A stretch of DNA of 64,000 bases from Dichotomicrobium sp964540795 (GCA_964540795.1 CAZINX010000006.1:1-64000); one strand, 5' to 3'. Positions 15,327 through 23,707 are shown, counted from the stretch's first letter. Numbers and translations: made by a program. The notes: generated by a model from the sequence alone, not told the origin.

Positions 15327-16822
15327 AGCTGTTCGACGCCACCGAGGAAGCTACGCTCGATGGGGCGCGCCGGCTGCGTCAGAGGCTTCAGCGCGGTTTG
15401 ACCAACACGCGGATCAGCTGGGATATTGCCGGTGATCTGTGCCTGGCGGTCAACGAAGCCGCCGCAAACGCAGTGATACATGGGCGGCCCGGGCCATCTT
15501 GGGTTCGCGTCCAGGTGGCGGTCCGGGGCAGGGCGCTGGAAGTGGCGATAACCGATGACGGTGGGCCGTTCGACGACTTCCGGGCGCGCAGCGAGGCGGT
15601 CGCCGCCCAACCGCATATCGAGGCGTCCGAGCGCGGCCTGGGCCTGCCGCTCATCCGCCAGGTGTTGACTGAAATCGCTTATGAGCCGGGACCGCCGAAT
15701 GTGCTGCGCGGCCGGCGCAAGTTGTACCGTGCGCGGCCAGCCCTGTTGCTGGTCGAAGACAGCGCGACGCTGTTGCGGCTTTATTCCGGCTTTCTCGGCG
15801 CGCGCTTCCGCGTCAGGACCGCGCAGACGGTCGCAGCGGCGCGCGAGACGCTGCTGAGCGAGCCAGTCGATATCGTGGTTGCCGACTTTCACCTGAATGG
15901 CGAAAAGGCCGTCGATCTGCTGAACGCCATTCAGGACGAGCAGCTCGACCGGCCGATCCCCACGGTGTTGATGACGCAGGATCGCGAAAGCGCGACGGAG
16001 GATGCCGTGCTGCGGGCGGGCGTTGAGCAGTTCCTGTTGAAGCCGATCACGCCTGAAGCGCTGAACCGCGCCATTGATCTGGCGTTGTCGAGCCACCAGA
16101 AGCGGCTCGCTCACTTCTTTTCGTATTTCGGGCGCGATGCGCAGACGCTGCTGACCCCGCGCCTCCCTGCGGTGATGGACGGGTATCGCTGCCGCGTGCT
16201 TCACGGCACGGCGCTTTGGGGAGGCGGCGATTTCACGCTTCATCTTGCAGCGGACGGCCGGCAGCGTATCGTGCTCGGCGATGCAATGGGGCACGGCCTT
16301 CCGGCCAAGGCCACCGCGCTGACTTATGCGGCGATGCTGCGCACCATCGACGCGCTGGGCGAAGGGGATGCCGGACAGTTCCTTGAGCGGCTTTCGGCGG
16401 CCGTCGGCCATCCGCATTTTCCGCCCGGGATGATCGCCACGATCATCGTCTGCGACCTGGCGGCGGACGGCCGGATCGCGGTGGCGAGCGCCGGGCACTT
16501 GCCGCCTGCCGTACTGTCCGCCAGCGGATGCCGCACGGGCGCATACGGCGGACCGATCCCCGGTTTCGACGACCGGGCGCGGTATGAGGTCGAAACATTC
16601 CGCCTTGCGCCGGGAGAAAAGCTGATCCTGATCACGGACGGCCTCGACGCTGAGGGCATGGCGCAGGGCGATTTTCCAGCGGCGTTGCTTGAGCGGCTGA
16701 CGGCTTCGCGACAGGCGGATCTGGACGACCTCGACCGCGCACTGGCTGATTGGGCATTTGCCGCGCTTGGAGCCGCGCCGAGCGACGACTGGACCGCCAT
16801 CCTCATTGAACGGGCGTTATGA
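15323..16822 (+). CDS. SypE-like regulator: RsbW-type ATPase, receiver, PP2C phosphatase
   Basis: 499 residues with three modules. (1) HATPase/anti-sigma-type kinase, 1-130: N box E45..N49 in NEAAANAVIHG, G1 at TDDGG (78-81), G2 GLGL (105-108). (2) Receiver, about 138-255: acidic pair E145/D146, phospho-acceptor D188, T218, K240. (3) SpoIIE/PP2C phosphatase, about 285-499: GGGDF with D303, GDAMGHG with D320, ITDG, and a final DDW; the metal ligands are present. Known: SypE of Vibrio fischeri has this order and controls a STAS protein; P. aeruginosa HsbR is related, with a different order. Inferred: phosphorylation of D188 sets the balance between kinase and phosphatase acting on the STAS protein at 21123-21401. 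Confidence 0.88.
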   Translation: MKLFDATEEATLDGARRLRQRLQRGLTNTRISWDIAGDLCLAVNEAAANAVIHGRPGPSWVRVQVAVRGRALEVAITDDGGPFDDFRARSEAVAAQPHIEASERGLGLPLIRQVLTEIAYEPGPPNVLRGRRKLYRARPALLLVEDSATLLRLYSGFLGARFRVRTAQTVAAARETLLSEPVDIVVADFHLNGEKAVDLLNAIQDEQLDRPIPTVLMTQDRESATEDAVLRAGVEQFLLKPITPEALNRAIDLALSSHQKRLAHFFSYFGRDAQTLLTPRLPAVMDGYRCRVLHGTALWGGGDFTLHLAADGRQRIVLGDAMGHGLPAKATALTYAAMLRTIDALGEGDAGQFLERLSAAVGHPHFPPGMIATIIVCDLAADGRIAVASAGHLPPAVLSASGCRTGAYGGPIPGFDDRARYEVETFRLAPGEKLILITDGLDAEGMAQGDFPAALLERLTASRQADLDDLDRALADWAFAALGAAPSDDWTAILIERAL

Positions 16823-17849
16823 CGGAGCCTGCTTCCTGCGCCGGAATGAGGTTCTGGCCTGCGGCGTGGGCGTAAATCTTCGCCAGCCGCGTCATGCCAG
16901 CGTCGGGCGAAAAATGCGCTGATGCGCGCGCCTGCGCCGCATGGCCAAGTTCGAGGCGCGCCCGCGGACCCATGGCGCGCCAGGCATGAACGGCTTCGCC
17001 GGCGGCCCGCAGATCCTCCGCATCGAACAGCCAGCCGGACACGCCGGGCACGACGACGCGCGGCAGCCCGCCAACGCGCGCCGCCACGATCGGCACGCCG
17101 CGCGCGATCGCTTCCAGCGCGGCCATCGGCAGCCCTTCGGCGCGCGACGGCATCACCAGAAGGCCGGCATCGTTCCAGACTGTTTCCGGCTCGCGCGCAA
17201 ACCCGTGGAACGCGACCTCGCGCCCGTATTCCGCTTCGAGCGGATCGCGCAGCGGTCCGTCGCCGAACACATGCCAGTCACCGCCGCCAACCCGCCGCGC
17301 CAGTGCGCAGAACAGGTCCGCGCCCTTTTCCGGCGCCAGACGGCCGACGAAGACGATGCGCGCGCCGGGCCTTGGCGGACCCGTCGGCATCTCGACGAAA
17401 TTCTCCAGAAGCTGGGCGCGGAAGGGCAGACTGCGCCGGATATCCTCGCTCACCGCGATGCGCGGCGCGAGAATTCCTGTCAACTCGTCAAGCCGCTGAT
17501 AAACGCCCACGGGAAACGGCTCGCGCAGACCAGCATGGTAGGAGGTGATGACCGGCGTTTTGGTCAGCACGCGCACGATCCGCGCCAGAATGTTGGCGCG
17601 GTAGCCATGAGCGTGGATCAGCGCCGGCCGCGCCGCCCGCACCGCGCGCAGAAGCCCTCCCGCCCCGCCGCCAAGCCGCTCGACCGGCAGCCCGGCCTGC
17701 TTGAACATCTCGTAGCTCGGATGATCGTCATAGGGCGCGAGCAGCACGATCTTCGCTTGCGCGCCGCGTGCGAGGAGATGGCGGGTGACAAGTTCGACAT
17801 GCCGTTCGATGCCGCCGATCGTCCGGCTGTCGAGGAGCTGCCAGATCAT
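16803..17849 (-). CDS. GT4 family glycosyltransferase
   Basis: 348 residues from the ATG at 17849 (ATGA overlap with the upstream ATPase-like gene). Seen: GGIERHVELVTRHL near the N-terminus, IHAHGYRANILAR, the FVGRLAPEKGADLF hinge motif, and SRAEGLPMAALEAIARGVPIVAA carrying the EX7E donor-binding motif. This is a complete GT-B enzyme. It is the last gene of the leftward operon and its 3' end overlaps the rightward regulator gene by 20 bp, so the two transcripts are convergent and complementary there. Inferred: builds the repeat unit; donor unknown. Confidence 0.88.
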   Translation of the reverse strand: MIWQLLDSRTIGGIERHVELVTRHLLARGAQAKIVLLAPYDDHPSYEMFKQAGLPVERLGGGAGGLLRAVRAARPALIHAHGYRANILARIVRVLTKTPVITSYHAGLREPFPVGVYQRLDELTGILAPRIAVSEDIRRSLPFRAQLLENFVEMPTGPPRPGARIVFVGRLAPEKGADLFCALARRVGGGDWHVFGDGPLRDPLEAEYGREVAFHGFAREPETVWNDAGLLVMPSRAEGLPMAALEAIARGVPIVAARVGGLPRVVVPGVSGWLFDAEDLRAAGEAVHAWRAMGPRARLELGHAAQARASAHFSPDAGMTRLAKIYAHAAGQNLIPAQEAGSVITPVQ

Positions 17850-18514
17850 GTCCGCTCCGACAGAAACCGGCTTCCGAGCGCCTTGCGTGCAAGCCACCGG
17901 CTCAGCCGCGGGGCGACGATGCGCAGCCGCCCGGCCTCGCGCGCCATTTCGGCCGCTAACGTGGGGTTGAAGCGGTCGTTGAGGATCAGCCCGGCCAGTT
18001 CGATCTGGCTGGCTTCAAGCAGGCTGATGGCGGAGGCGAAAGCGGCGCGGTCAATTTGGCCGGCTAACGCGACCACATGGATGCGCCCGCAAGCGGCGGC
18101 TGCGGCCGGCCCGTCAACTGCGCGCGTGCCAATCTCGCGGAGGGGCGCGATGTCCACGACGATGCTGTCAAACGCCCCGAACTGATCGATCCCGCGCCGC
18201 AGGCGAGCGATATCGGTCACGCTGCGCCCGTCCATCTCGCCGGCGACATCGAGCCTGTCGAAGCCAGCCGGGTCGCGCCGCATGAGGCCGCCCGGTTCGC
18301 AGTCGAGCCGCCAGCCATCGGCGGCTGGTCCGATCGGGCGGGACATGTCCAGCAATGCCGTCCTTTGGCCCGAGCGCGCCGCGAAGGACGCCAGCCCTTC
18401 GCACAGGGTGGAAACGCCGCTCTGCGCATCGATGCCCGCCACGGCGAAGACGCGCTGACCTTCGCCCCGGTTCGTCAGCGCCAGTTTGCGGATCTGCGGC
18501 TGCCATGCCTCCAT
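17846..18514 (-). CDS. CapB/Wzc-cytoplasmic-domain-like P-loop protein with degenerate Walker A
   Basis: 222 residues. Seen: a MinD/BY-kinase-type fold order with Walker A position GIDAQSGVST (27-36), where the invariant lysine of GKS/T is Val; a Walker A'-like TALLDMS (52-58); and Walker B-like IVVDIAP. The entire protein contains no tyrosine, so the usual C-terminal tyrosine cluster is absent. Known: BY-kinases autophosphorylate on that cluster and partner with Wzz proteins. Inferred: a pseudo-kinase or scaffold that keeps the Wzz interaction but not tyrosine phosphorylation. Lies between the Wza-like gene (5 bp gap) and a GT4. Confidence 0.75.
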   Translation of the reverse strand: MEAWQPQIRKLALTNRGEGQRVFAVAGIDAQSGVSTLCEGLASFAARSGQRTALLDMSRPIGPAADGWRLDCEPGGLMRRDPAGFDRLDVAGEMDGRSVTDIARLRRGIDQFGAFDSIVVDIAPLREIGTRAVDGPAAAAACGRIHVVALAGQIDRAAFASAISLLEASQIELAGLILNDRFNPTLAAEMAREAGRLRIVAPRLSRWLARKALGSRFLSERT

Positions 18515-18519
18515 CGTCG

Positions 18520-20676
18520 CTACTCGCTCGGGTTGAAGAGCTGGTAAGGCTGGAGGATCGCCATGATGTTGCGCATGGTGTCCGCGGCTTTTTGCAGGTC
18601 GCCCTCGCTCTCCTCCGGCACGTAGATCGTATCGCCGGCACGGATCACCGGCAGGCGTGAGGTATCTGCCGTCTTGGCGAATTTGAGGAGGTCGAAATAG
18701 GACGCCTGCGGCTGGTGCTCGCTCATGTTGACGACGAGGATTCGGCTTTGCAGCGCGGTCGAGGTCGGCCCGCCCGCCGCCGCCAGCAGATCGAGGATGG
18801 TCATGAACTCGCTGTAGCGGTAATGGCCGGGCTTGGCGACGGCGCCGAGAATGCGGACCTGATCCATGCGCGGCTCGTCGAGCAACTGGGCTTCCTCATT
18901 TGGCACGAAGATCACATCGCCGGTCCTGACCCTGGGAAGCAGATCGGGGTCGCCCGTCAGGAAATACCGCTCAAGATTGATGCGCCTGATGTCCGGATAA
19001 CGCTTGCCGCGCCGGGAGACGCGGATATTGCGCAGGTCAGCCTTCTCCGTCGGCCCGTCGGCCGCGGTCAGGATATCGAGAAACCCCATGGAAGCGTTGA
19101 AGGCGTAGCGCCCCGGCCGCCCCACTTCGCCCATGATGTAGATCGAGCGCTCCTTCGATAACCGGACCCATTGCGCCTTGTTGTCGTTCGGATCGGTCGG
19201 AAGCTCGGGCACCATGATGACGGTTCCCGCCGTTATGTCGGGCACCCGCGAAATCGCGCCGCCTTCTTCGACGAAGCTGTCGAGGTCGAAGACGCGGCTC
19301 TGCGCGGCTGTCGCGCCGCGATCGAGGATGCGCAGATTGGCGAGATCGGCTTCAGAGGTTGGGCCGCCCGCTTGCGCCAGCAAATCGAACAGCGACATCT
19401 CGTCGGACCATTCGAAACGCCCCGGCCGTTTCACCGCGCCGATGACCTGCACCGCCCGGCCCGGCGGTACGCTCAGCCAGGATGGTTCGGTTCTTTCGGT
19501 CTTTTCCGGGATGAAGATGGCGTCGCCCGGCGCGATTGCCGGCAAATCGCCCAAGCCGGTTTCGGTGTATGCCTGCAAATCGAACTTTTCGACGCCGCCG
19601 CCGGTTCGAATGATGCGGATTTGCCGCGTGTTGGCGAAGCGGTTCGGCCCGCCGGCATTCGCCAGCAGTTCCATGAAGGTGGTGTCGGCCTGGGCCTCGT
19701 AAGCGCCGGGGCTGGCGACCTGTCCCATGACATAGACCGTGCGCGCGCCGCCCTTCACCTCCTCGCTCTGGCGCGGGACGAAGATGGTCGCGCCCGGTTC
19801 CAGCGCGGGCAGCAGCGCATCGTCCCCGCTGTCCAGATACGCTTCCAGATCGAAGGATACCGGCTCGTTGCCGCTGAGAATGCGGATTTGTTCGACCGAT
19901 GCATAGCGCGTGACGCCGCCCGCGCGCAGCAGCATGTCCACGACGCTGATGCCCGGCTTGAACGCGTAGGACGCGGGATTGTTGACCTCGCCGAACACGC
20001 GCACCGCCGAGGCCTCGTCAGCCGCATCGCCGGCTTCGGCCAGGTCGCGGCCGTCGAAATCGACGTAAACGTTGCCGGTCACCGGCGAGGCCGGGACGAA
20101 GATGATGTCAAGCGGCTGGAGATCGGGCAAGATGTCGGCGTTGCCGGTGTCGAGAAACGCCTTGTAATCGAACGGGATGCGGTCGCTGCCGCGCTGGATA
20201 TGCATTCGGTCAAGCTGCGCGCCTTCGGCCAGCCCGCCAGCCGCGGCGATCGCGTTCTGCACGTTGGCGTCCGCTGGAAGGTCAACTTGCCCCGGCTCTT
20301 TCACATAGCCGCCGACCTGAACGAGCAGGCGCTGTTCCTTGAGGATGACGCGCAGGCGCTCGACATTCTTGTAAGCCGCGCCAAGCGCCTCGCGCAGCTT
20401 CGCGCGGGCGGCGTCGAGAGTCTCGCCGGCCAGCGCCACCGCGCCGATTTCGGGAAGCATCAGGCGGCCCGAACGATCTAGCTGAAAGTCGCCGGTGAGC
20501 GTGCTTTCGCCTGGCATGATGAGGGTGAGCATATCCCCCGGCGTCAACCGCGGGTTCTCGACCCGCTCCAGCGAGGTCGCCCAGTCGCCGGTCTGCGCCA
20601 GCGCGGCGCTGGCCATCGTGAGCGCGAGCAAGATTGCGGTCAGCCCTGCCCCCAGCTTTGTGCGCCGTTCATCCAT
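18520..20676 (-). CDS. Wza-like polysaccharide export protein with six SLBB domains
   Basis: 718 residues, about twice a usual Wza. ATG at 20676 overlaps the lipoprotein gene by 8 bp. Seen: a Sec signal peptide (LLALTMASAALAQ) without a lipobox cysteine; a polysaccharide export domain (about 45-130) with LTPGDMLTLIMPGE; then six SLBB units, recognisable by repeats such as VQVGGYVKEPGQV, VRVFGEVNNPASY, VYVMGQVASPGAY, VQVIGAVKRPGRF, IYIMGEVGRPGRY and VRILGAVAKPGHY, each ending AGG or similar. There is no clear amphipathic Wza-type C-terminal barrel helix. Known: such proteins form the periplasmic/outer-membrane channel. Inferred: a long periplasm-spanning tube; the adjacent lipoprotein may supply the outer-membrane anchor. 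Confidence 0.87.
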   Translation of the reverse strand: MDERRTKLGAGLTAILLALTMASAALAQTGDWATSLERVENPRLTPGDMLTLIMPGESTLTGDFQLDRSGRLMLPEIGAVALAGETLDAARAKLREALGAAYKNVERLRVILKEQRLLVQVGGYVKEPGQVDLPADANVQNAIAAAGGLAEGAQLDRMHIQRGSDRIPFDYKAFLDTGNADILPDLQPLDIIFVPASPVTGNVYVDFDGRDLAEAGDAADEASAVRVFGEVNNPASYAFKPGISVVDMLLRAGGVTRYASVEQIRILSGNEPVSFDLEAYLDSGDDALLPALEPGATIFVPRQSEEVKGGARTVYVMGQVASPGAYEAQADTTFMELLANAGGPNRFANTRQIRIIRTGGGVEKFDLQAYTETGLGDLPAIAPGDAIFIPEKTERTEPSWLSVPPGRAVQVIGAVKRPGRFEWSDEMSLFDLLAQAGGPTSEADLANLRILDRGATAAQSRVFDLDSFVEEGGAISRVPDITAGTVIMVPELPTDPNDNKAQWVRLSKERSIYIMGEVGRPGRYAFNASMGFLDILTAADGPTEKADLRNIRVSRRGKRYPDIRRINLERYFLTGDPDLLPRVRTGDVIFVPNEEAQLLDEPRMDQVRILGAVAKPGHYRYSEFMTILDLLAAAGGPTSTALQSRILVVNMSEHQPQASYFDLLKFAKTADTSRLPVIRAGDTIYVPEESEGDLQKAADTMRNIMAILQPYQLFNPSE

Positions 20677-21076
20677 TCGGTGAAAGCTCCTCGCGCACCG
20701 GCTGGCGCGTCTCGCGTGGCGGCGCCGGGCGCGCATCCAGCCGCCCGATCGACGGGTCGATCCGCGCCATCACGGTCCAGGCATGACGTGATGTGTCCCA
20801 GTAATCCCGCCGCAGTCCGCCGGCATATTCGCGATGCGCCCTCATCATCAGCAGTTGCGCCTCCAGCATCAGGGCCGGGCGGGTCTTGAGCGCGCCATCC
20901 TCGGCGAGACGCCGGAACGCGCGGCGCAGAGCCAGCAGAACCGGATCGTGCGCGCGCTCCTGCTCCGCGAGACCGCCCCGCGCCTCCTTCGGCCAGGACA
21001 CGCAGCCCTGCAAACCGGAAACCGCCGTGAAGGCGATCAAGATTGCAGCCCAGGCCCGGCGCGAGACGCTCGTCAT
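20669..21076 (-). CDS. Small lipoprotein of the polysaccharide operon
   Basis: 135 residues from the ATG at 21076, chosen because it gives a proper lipoprotein signal (ILIAFTAVSGLQGC, lipobox LQGC). The mature part is helical and charged, with no domain I recognise. It ends 8 bp inside the Wza-like gene, so the two are translationally coupled. Inferred: an outer-membrane-anchored partner of the exporter, useful because the Wza-like protein itself lacks a lipobox. Confidence 0.7.
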   Translation of the reverse strand: MTSVSRRAWAAILIAFTAVSGLQGCVSWPKEARGGLAEQERAHDPVLLALRRAFRRLAEDGALKTRPALMLEAQLLMMRAHREYAGGLRRDYWDTSRHAWTVMARIDPSIGRLDARPAPPRETRQPVREELSPNG

Positions 21077-21122
21077 TATTCGTATCCGCACGCCCGGACA
21101 TCCGCAGGCCGGTCCAGAACGC

Positions 21123-21401
21123 CTACCCCGCGAGCAAATGCGCCATGCGCAGGTTGTGGAACAGCTTGCGCGGCTGCGCGCGGACCCGGCACAGGCGCAA
21201 ATCATGGCCGCTGGCCCGCAGGCGTTTGTAAAGGAAGACGATGCCCCCGATCCCGGAGGAATCGATGAAATCGACTCGGGAGAGATCCAGCTCTACGTCT
21301 TCGCCGCTATCGGCAAGCCGCTCCAGATCCGGGCGCAGGCGGCGCATACCGGCCGCATCCATGTCCTCGGGAATTTCGAAGCTGACCGTCACTTGCCGCA
21401 C
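21123..21401 (-). CDS. STAS-domain (anti-sigma-factor antagonist type) protein
   Basis: 92 residues, a single STAS domain of normal length. Seen: VELDLSRVDFIDSSGIGGIVFLYKRL, with D47-S48-S49-G50; S49 aligns with the serine phosphorylated in SpoIIAA/RsbV. Known: STAS proteins are switched by an RsbW-type kinase and a PP2C phosphatase; SypA and HsbA do this for polysaccharide and biofilm control. The matching kinase/phosphatase is encoded at 15323-16822 in the same locus. Inferred: output protein of a partner switch that gates polysaccharide production. Two TTGCAA palindromes lie just upstream. Confidence 0.88.
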   Translation of the reverse strand: MRQVTVSFEIPEDMDAAGMRRLRPDLERLADSGEDVELDLSRVDFIDSSGIGGIVFLYKRLRASGHDLRLCRVRAQPRKLFHNLRMAHLLAG

Positions 21402-21432
21402 TCTCCGATTGCTTCAGGAGAATCATATGCCT

Positions 21433-21471
21433 GGTTGCAACCCTAACGTGCAACGCTCGGATTGCAATCCG
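21433..21471 (-). promoter_or_regulatory. Tandem TTGCAA palindromes upstream of the STAS gene
   Basis: GGTTGCAACC (21433-21442) and CGGATTGCAATCCG (21458-21471) are perfect palindromes with centres 27 bp apart, and a TGCAA half-site lies between them. They fall in the 123-bp gap between the HPt and STAS genes, the largest gap in this operon. Inferred: operator of an internal promoter. Confidence 0.4.
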
Positions 21472-21524
21472 GGAAAGAGAAAATGCACAAATGCATGATT
21501 TGCGTGCGGCTCGGAAAGGTTGCC

Positions 21525-21854
21525 TCATCCGGTGCGGCGGGCGGCTCGCATCGCGGCGATCAGCGGCGCGGCGCGCTCTTCCAGCTCATCCGCCAGCCTG
21601 GCCACCTCCGCGTTCCCTCCGCTCCGGCCGGCGCGCAGAAGTTCGTCGCCGGTTTCCGGCGCGCCGAGCTGGGCGAAGATCGCCGAGAGGCTATGCACCT
21701 CTCTTGCGATCGTCTTGCGATCCCCGGCCAGCGCTGCCTGTTTGAGCGCCGCGCGCGTTCGCGCCAGCTCTGCTTCAAAGGTCTGCGCCAGTTCTTCGAG
21801 GACCTCCGCATCGAGCGTGTCGGTGAGAGCGCCAATATCGAGAGCTTCGCTCAT
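21525..21854 (-). CDS. HPt (histidine phosphotransfer) protein
   Basis: 109 residues from the ATG at 21854, chosen for the strong GGGAGGAAAGCGAG just upstream; an alternative GTG at 21899 overlaps the previous stop (GTGA). Seen: a four-helix HPt pattern with REVHSLSAIFAQLGA, where H54 is the phospho-acceptor; the Lys usually three residues after His is Ser. Known: HPt proteins pass phosphate to receiver domains; HptB passes it to HsbR in P. aeruginosa. The receiver at 15323-16822 is the obvious local partner. No histidine kinase is present in the window, so the phosphate source must be elsewhere. Confidence 0.83.
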   Translation of the reverse strand: MSEALDIGALTDTLDAEVLEELAQTFEAELARTRAALKQAALAGDRKTIAREVHSLSAIFAQLGAPETGDELLRAGRSGGNAEVARLADELEERAAPLIAAMRAARRTG

Positions 21855-21895
21855 CTCGCTTTCCTCCCTGTTGCGAGCCTCCATGACATCGAGCG

Positions 21896-23707
21896 TCACT
21901 GCCCCTTGCCCAGCGCCATGACGCCCACGGTGCGCACGATGATGGACAAATCCGTCGCCAGCCAGCTGGGCCAGCGGGTCAGGCGCATGGCGTAGGCGTG
22001 GTCGTACATCACCTTCGAGCGGACATCCTCGATGCTGCTGTCGTACCGCTGGCTGACCTGCGCCAGTCCGGTGATGCCGGGCCGCAAGCCATAAGTGCGC
22101 TCGGTATAGAACGGGATCTCGCTTTCCAGCCTGGCGAAGAAGCTCGGCCGCTCGGGGCGCGGGCCGACAACGGACATGTCCCCGCGCAGCACGTTGATCG
22201 CCTGCGGGAGTTCGTCGATCCGGCTTTTCCGCAGAAAGCGGCCGACGGGAGTGATGCGCGGGTCGTTCTGTGCAGCCCAGACCGGGCCGGTCCGCGCCTC
22301 GGCGTCGGAGACCATCGTGCGAAACTTGATGAGCTGGAACAGCCGCGTGCGGTCATACTCCTGGCGTCCCACGCGCAGCTGCCGGTAGAAGATCGGGCCG
22401 GGACTGCTCAGCTTGATCGCAGCGCCGACCGGAATGATGACGAGCGCCAGCACGACAAGCGCCGCCGCGCCGCAGGCGAGATCGAGCGCGCGCTTGCTGA
22501 ACCACACCGAGCGCGGGATATATTCCGGTGCGTTCCGGCGTTGCGGGCCGCTGTCGGCGCGCTTCCACGCGCCGCCCTTCGGGGCCAGCAGATAGCGCAC
22601 GCTGCCGATCAGCGCGGCGGCATAGCCCTCGACCAGATAGACCCACCACGCCAGCGGCTTCGGCAGCCAGCGCGGCCGCGCCCAGACTGCCCAGCCCGCA
22701 AAGGCGAGACCGGCCACGCCGGCCGCAAGCAGCGCCTGAAACGGCGCCGCGCCCCGCGCCGCCAGCACCGCCGTCGACGCGAGCAGCAACACGAGCAGGA
22801 ACGGCATGACTGCGCGCAGCATCTTGCCTGATGCGAACACGAACGCGAGGCCAGGCCGGCGCGGATCGGCCAGACGCCAAAGCCGCAGCGCCTGCTGCAG
22901 ATTGCCCGCGCCAATACGCTGGCGGCGGCGGAAATCCAGTTGCGGCGGCGCGCTTTCCAGTTCCAGCACGGCGATCCTCTCGTCATAAATGGCGCGGTAG
23001 CCCTGCGCGACGATCTCCATCGGCAGGATGAAGTCGTCGTTGATCGTGTCTTCGGGCAGGGGCGCGACCAGCGAACGGCGCAACATGTAGAACGCGCCAT
23101 GCGCGCCCATTGGCGCGGCGAGGGCAGCTTCGGCCGTCTTGATGCGACGCTGATAGGCCCAGTAGGCCCGCTCGCCCTCGCTCCCCGGCGCGGTTAGCGA
23201 ATAGGTCCCGCAGACCAGGCCGACATCGGGGTCGGCGAAATGCGCCGCGGCGCGCCTGAGCGCGTTGTCCGGCAGTTCCGCGGAAACGTCCGTGAAGGCG
23301 ACAAGCTTGGCGCGGGTGGCGGCCAGCCCGGCGTTGAGCGCGGCGACCTTGCCGCGGTTGTCGCGATAGCGCAGCAGATGAACGTTCAGCGCATCGTCCA
23401 GCCCGTCGAGCGCCGCGAGCGCCTCCTCATAGGTCCGGTCGGTGCAGCCGTCGAGGACGATGACGACCGACAGCCTGTCGCGTGGATAATCGAGCGCGGC
23501 GAGGTTGGCGATCTTGCGTGCGATGAAGGCTTCCTCGTTGTGCGCCGGCATGACGACGGCGAGACTGGGCAGCGTCCCCGGCGGCGGCGGCGAAGCGGGC
23601 GTCGGTCCCGGCTGCGCCAGCGCGCGCAGGGCAAGCGGATACACCGCATGGTGATAGACGAAGGCCGCCGCGCTGACGCCGAACACCGTCTCAGCGATCA
23701 TCGACAT
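21896..23707 (-). CDS. Fusion of GT2 glycosyltransferase and WcaJ/ExoY-type phosphoglycosyl transferase
   Basis: 603 residues. N-terminal part (about 1-380): one membrane segment, VVMPAHNEEAFIARKI, VIVLDGCTDRT, FTDVSAELP, NDDFILP and RRRQRIGAGNLQ, a membrane GT2 with a QxxRW-like region, then further membrane segments. C-terminal part (about 397-603): KRALDLACGAAALVV re-entrant helix, KLSSPGPIFYRQLRVG, LIKFRTM, the catalytic Asp-Glu in SRIDELPQ, VVGPRPERP, and YGLRPGITGLAQVS: a complete monotopic phosphoglycosyl transferase. Inferred: one protein both starts the repeat unit on undecaprenyl phosphate and adds a sugar to it. It overlaps the upstream GT4 by 17 bp. Confidence 0.9.
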   Translation of the reverse strand: MSMIAETVFGVSAAAFVYHHAVYPLALRALAQPGPTPASPPPPGTLPSLAVVMPAHNEEAFIARKIANLAALDYPRDRLSVVIVLDGCTDRTYEEALAALDGLDDALNVHLLRYRDNRGKVAALNAGLAATRAKLVAFTDVSAELPDNALRRAAAHFADPDVGLVCGTYSLTAPGSEGERAYWAYQRRIKTAEAALAAPMGAHGAFYMLRRSLVAPLPEDTINDDFILPMEIVAQGYRAIYDERIAVLELESAPPQLDFRRRQRIGAGNLQQALRLWRLADPRRPGLAFVFASGKMLRAVMPFLLVLLLASTAVLAARGAAPFQALLAAGVAGLAFAGWAVWARPRWLPKPLAWWVYLVEGYAAALIGSVRYLLAPKGGAWKRADSGPQRRNAPEYIPRSVWFSKRALDLACGAAALVVLALVIIPVGAAIKLSSPGPIFYRQLRVGRQEYDRTRLFQLIKFRTMVSDAEARTGPVWAAQNDPRITPVGRFLRKSRIDELPQAINVLRGDMSVVGPRPERPSFFARLESEIPFYTERTYGLRPGITGLAQVSQRYDSSIEDVRSKVMYDHAYAMRLTRWPSWLATDLSIIVRTVGVMALGKGQ

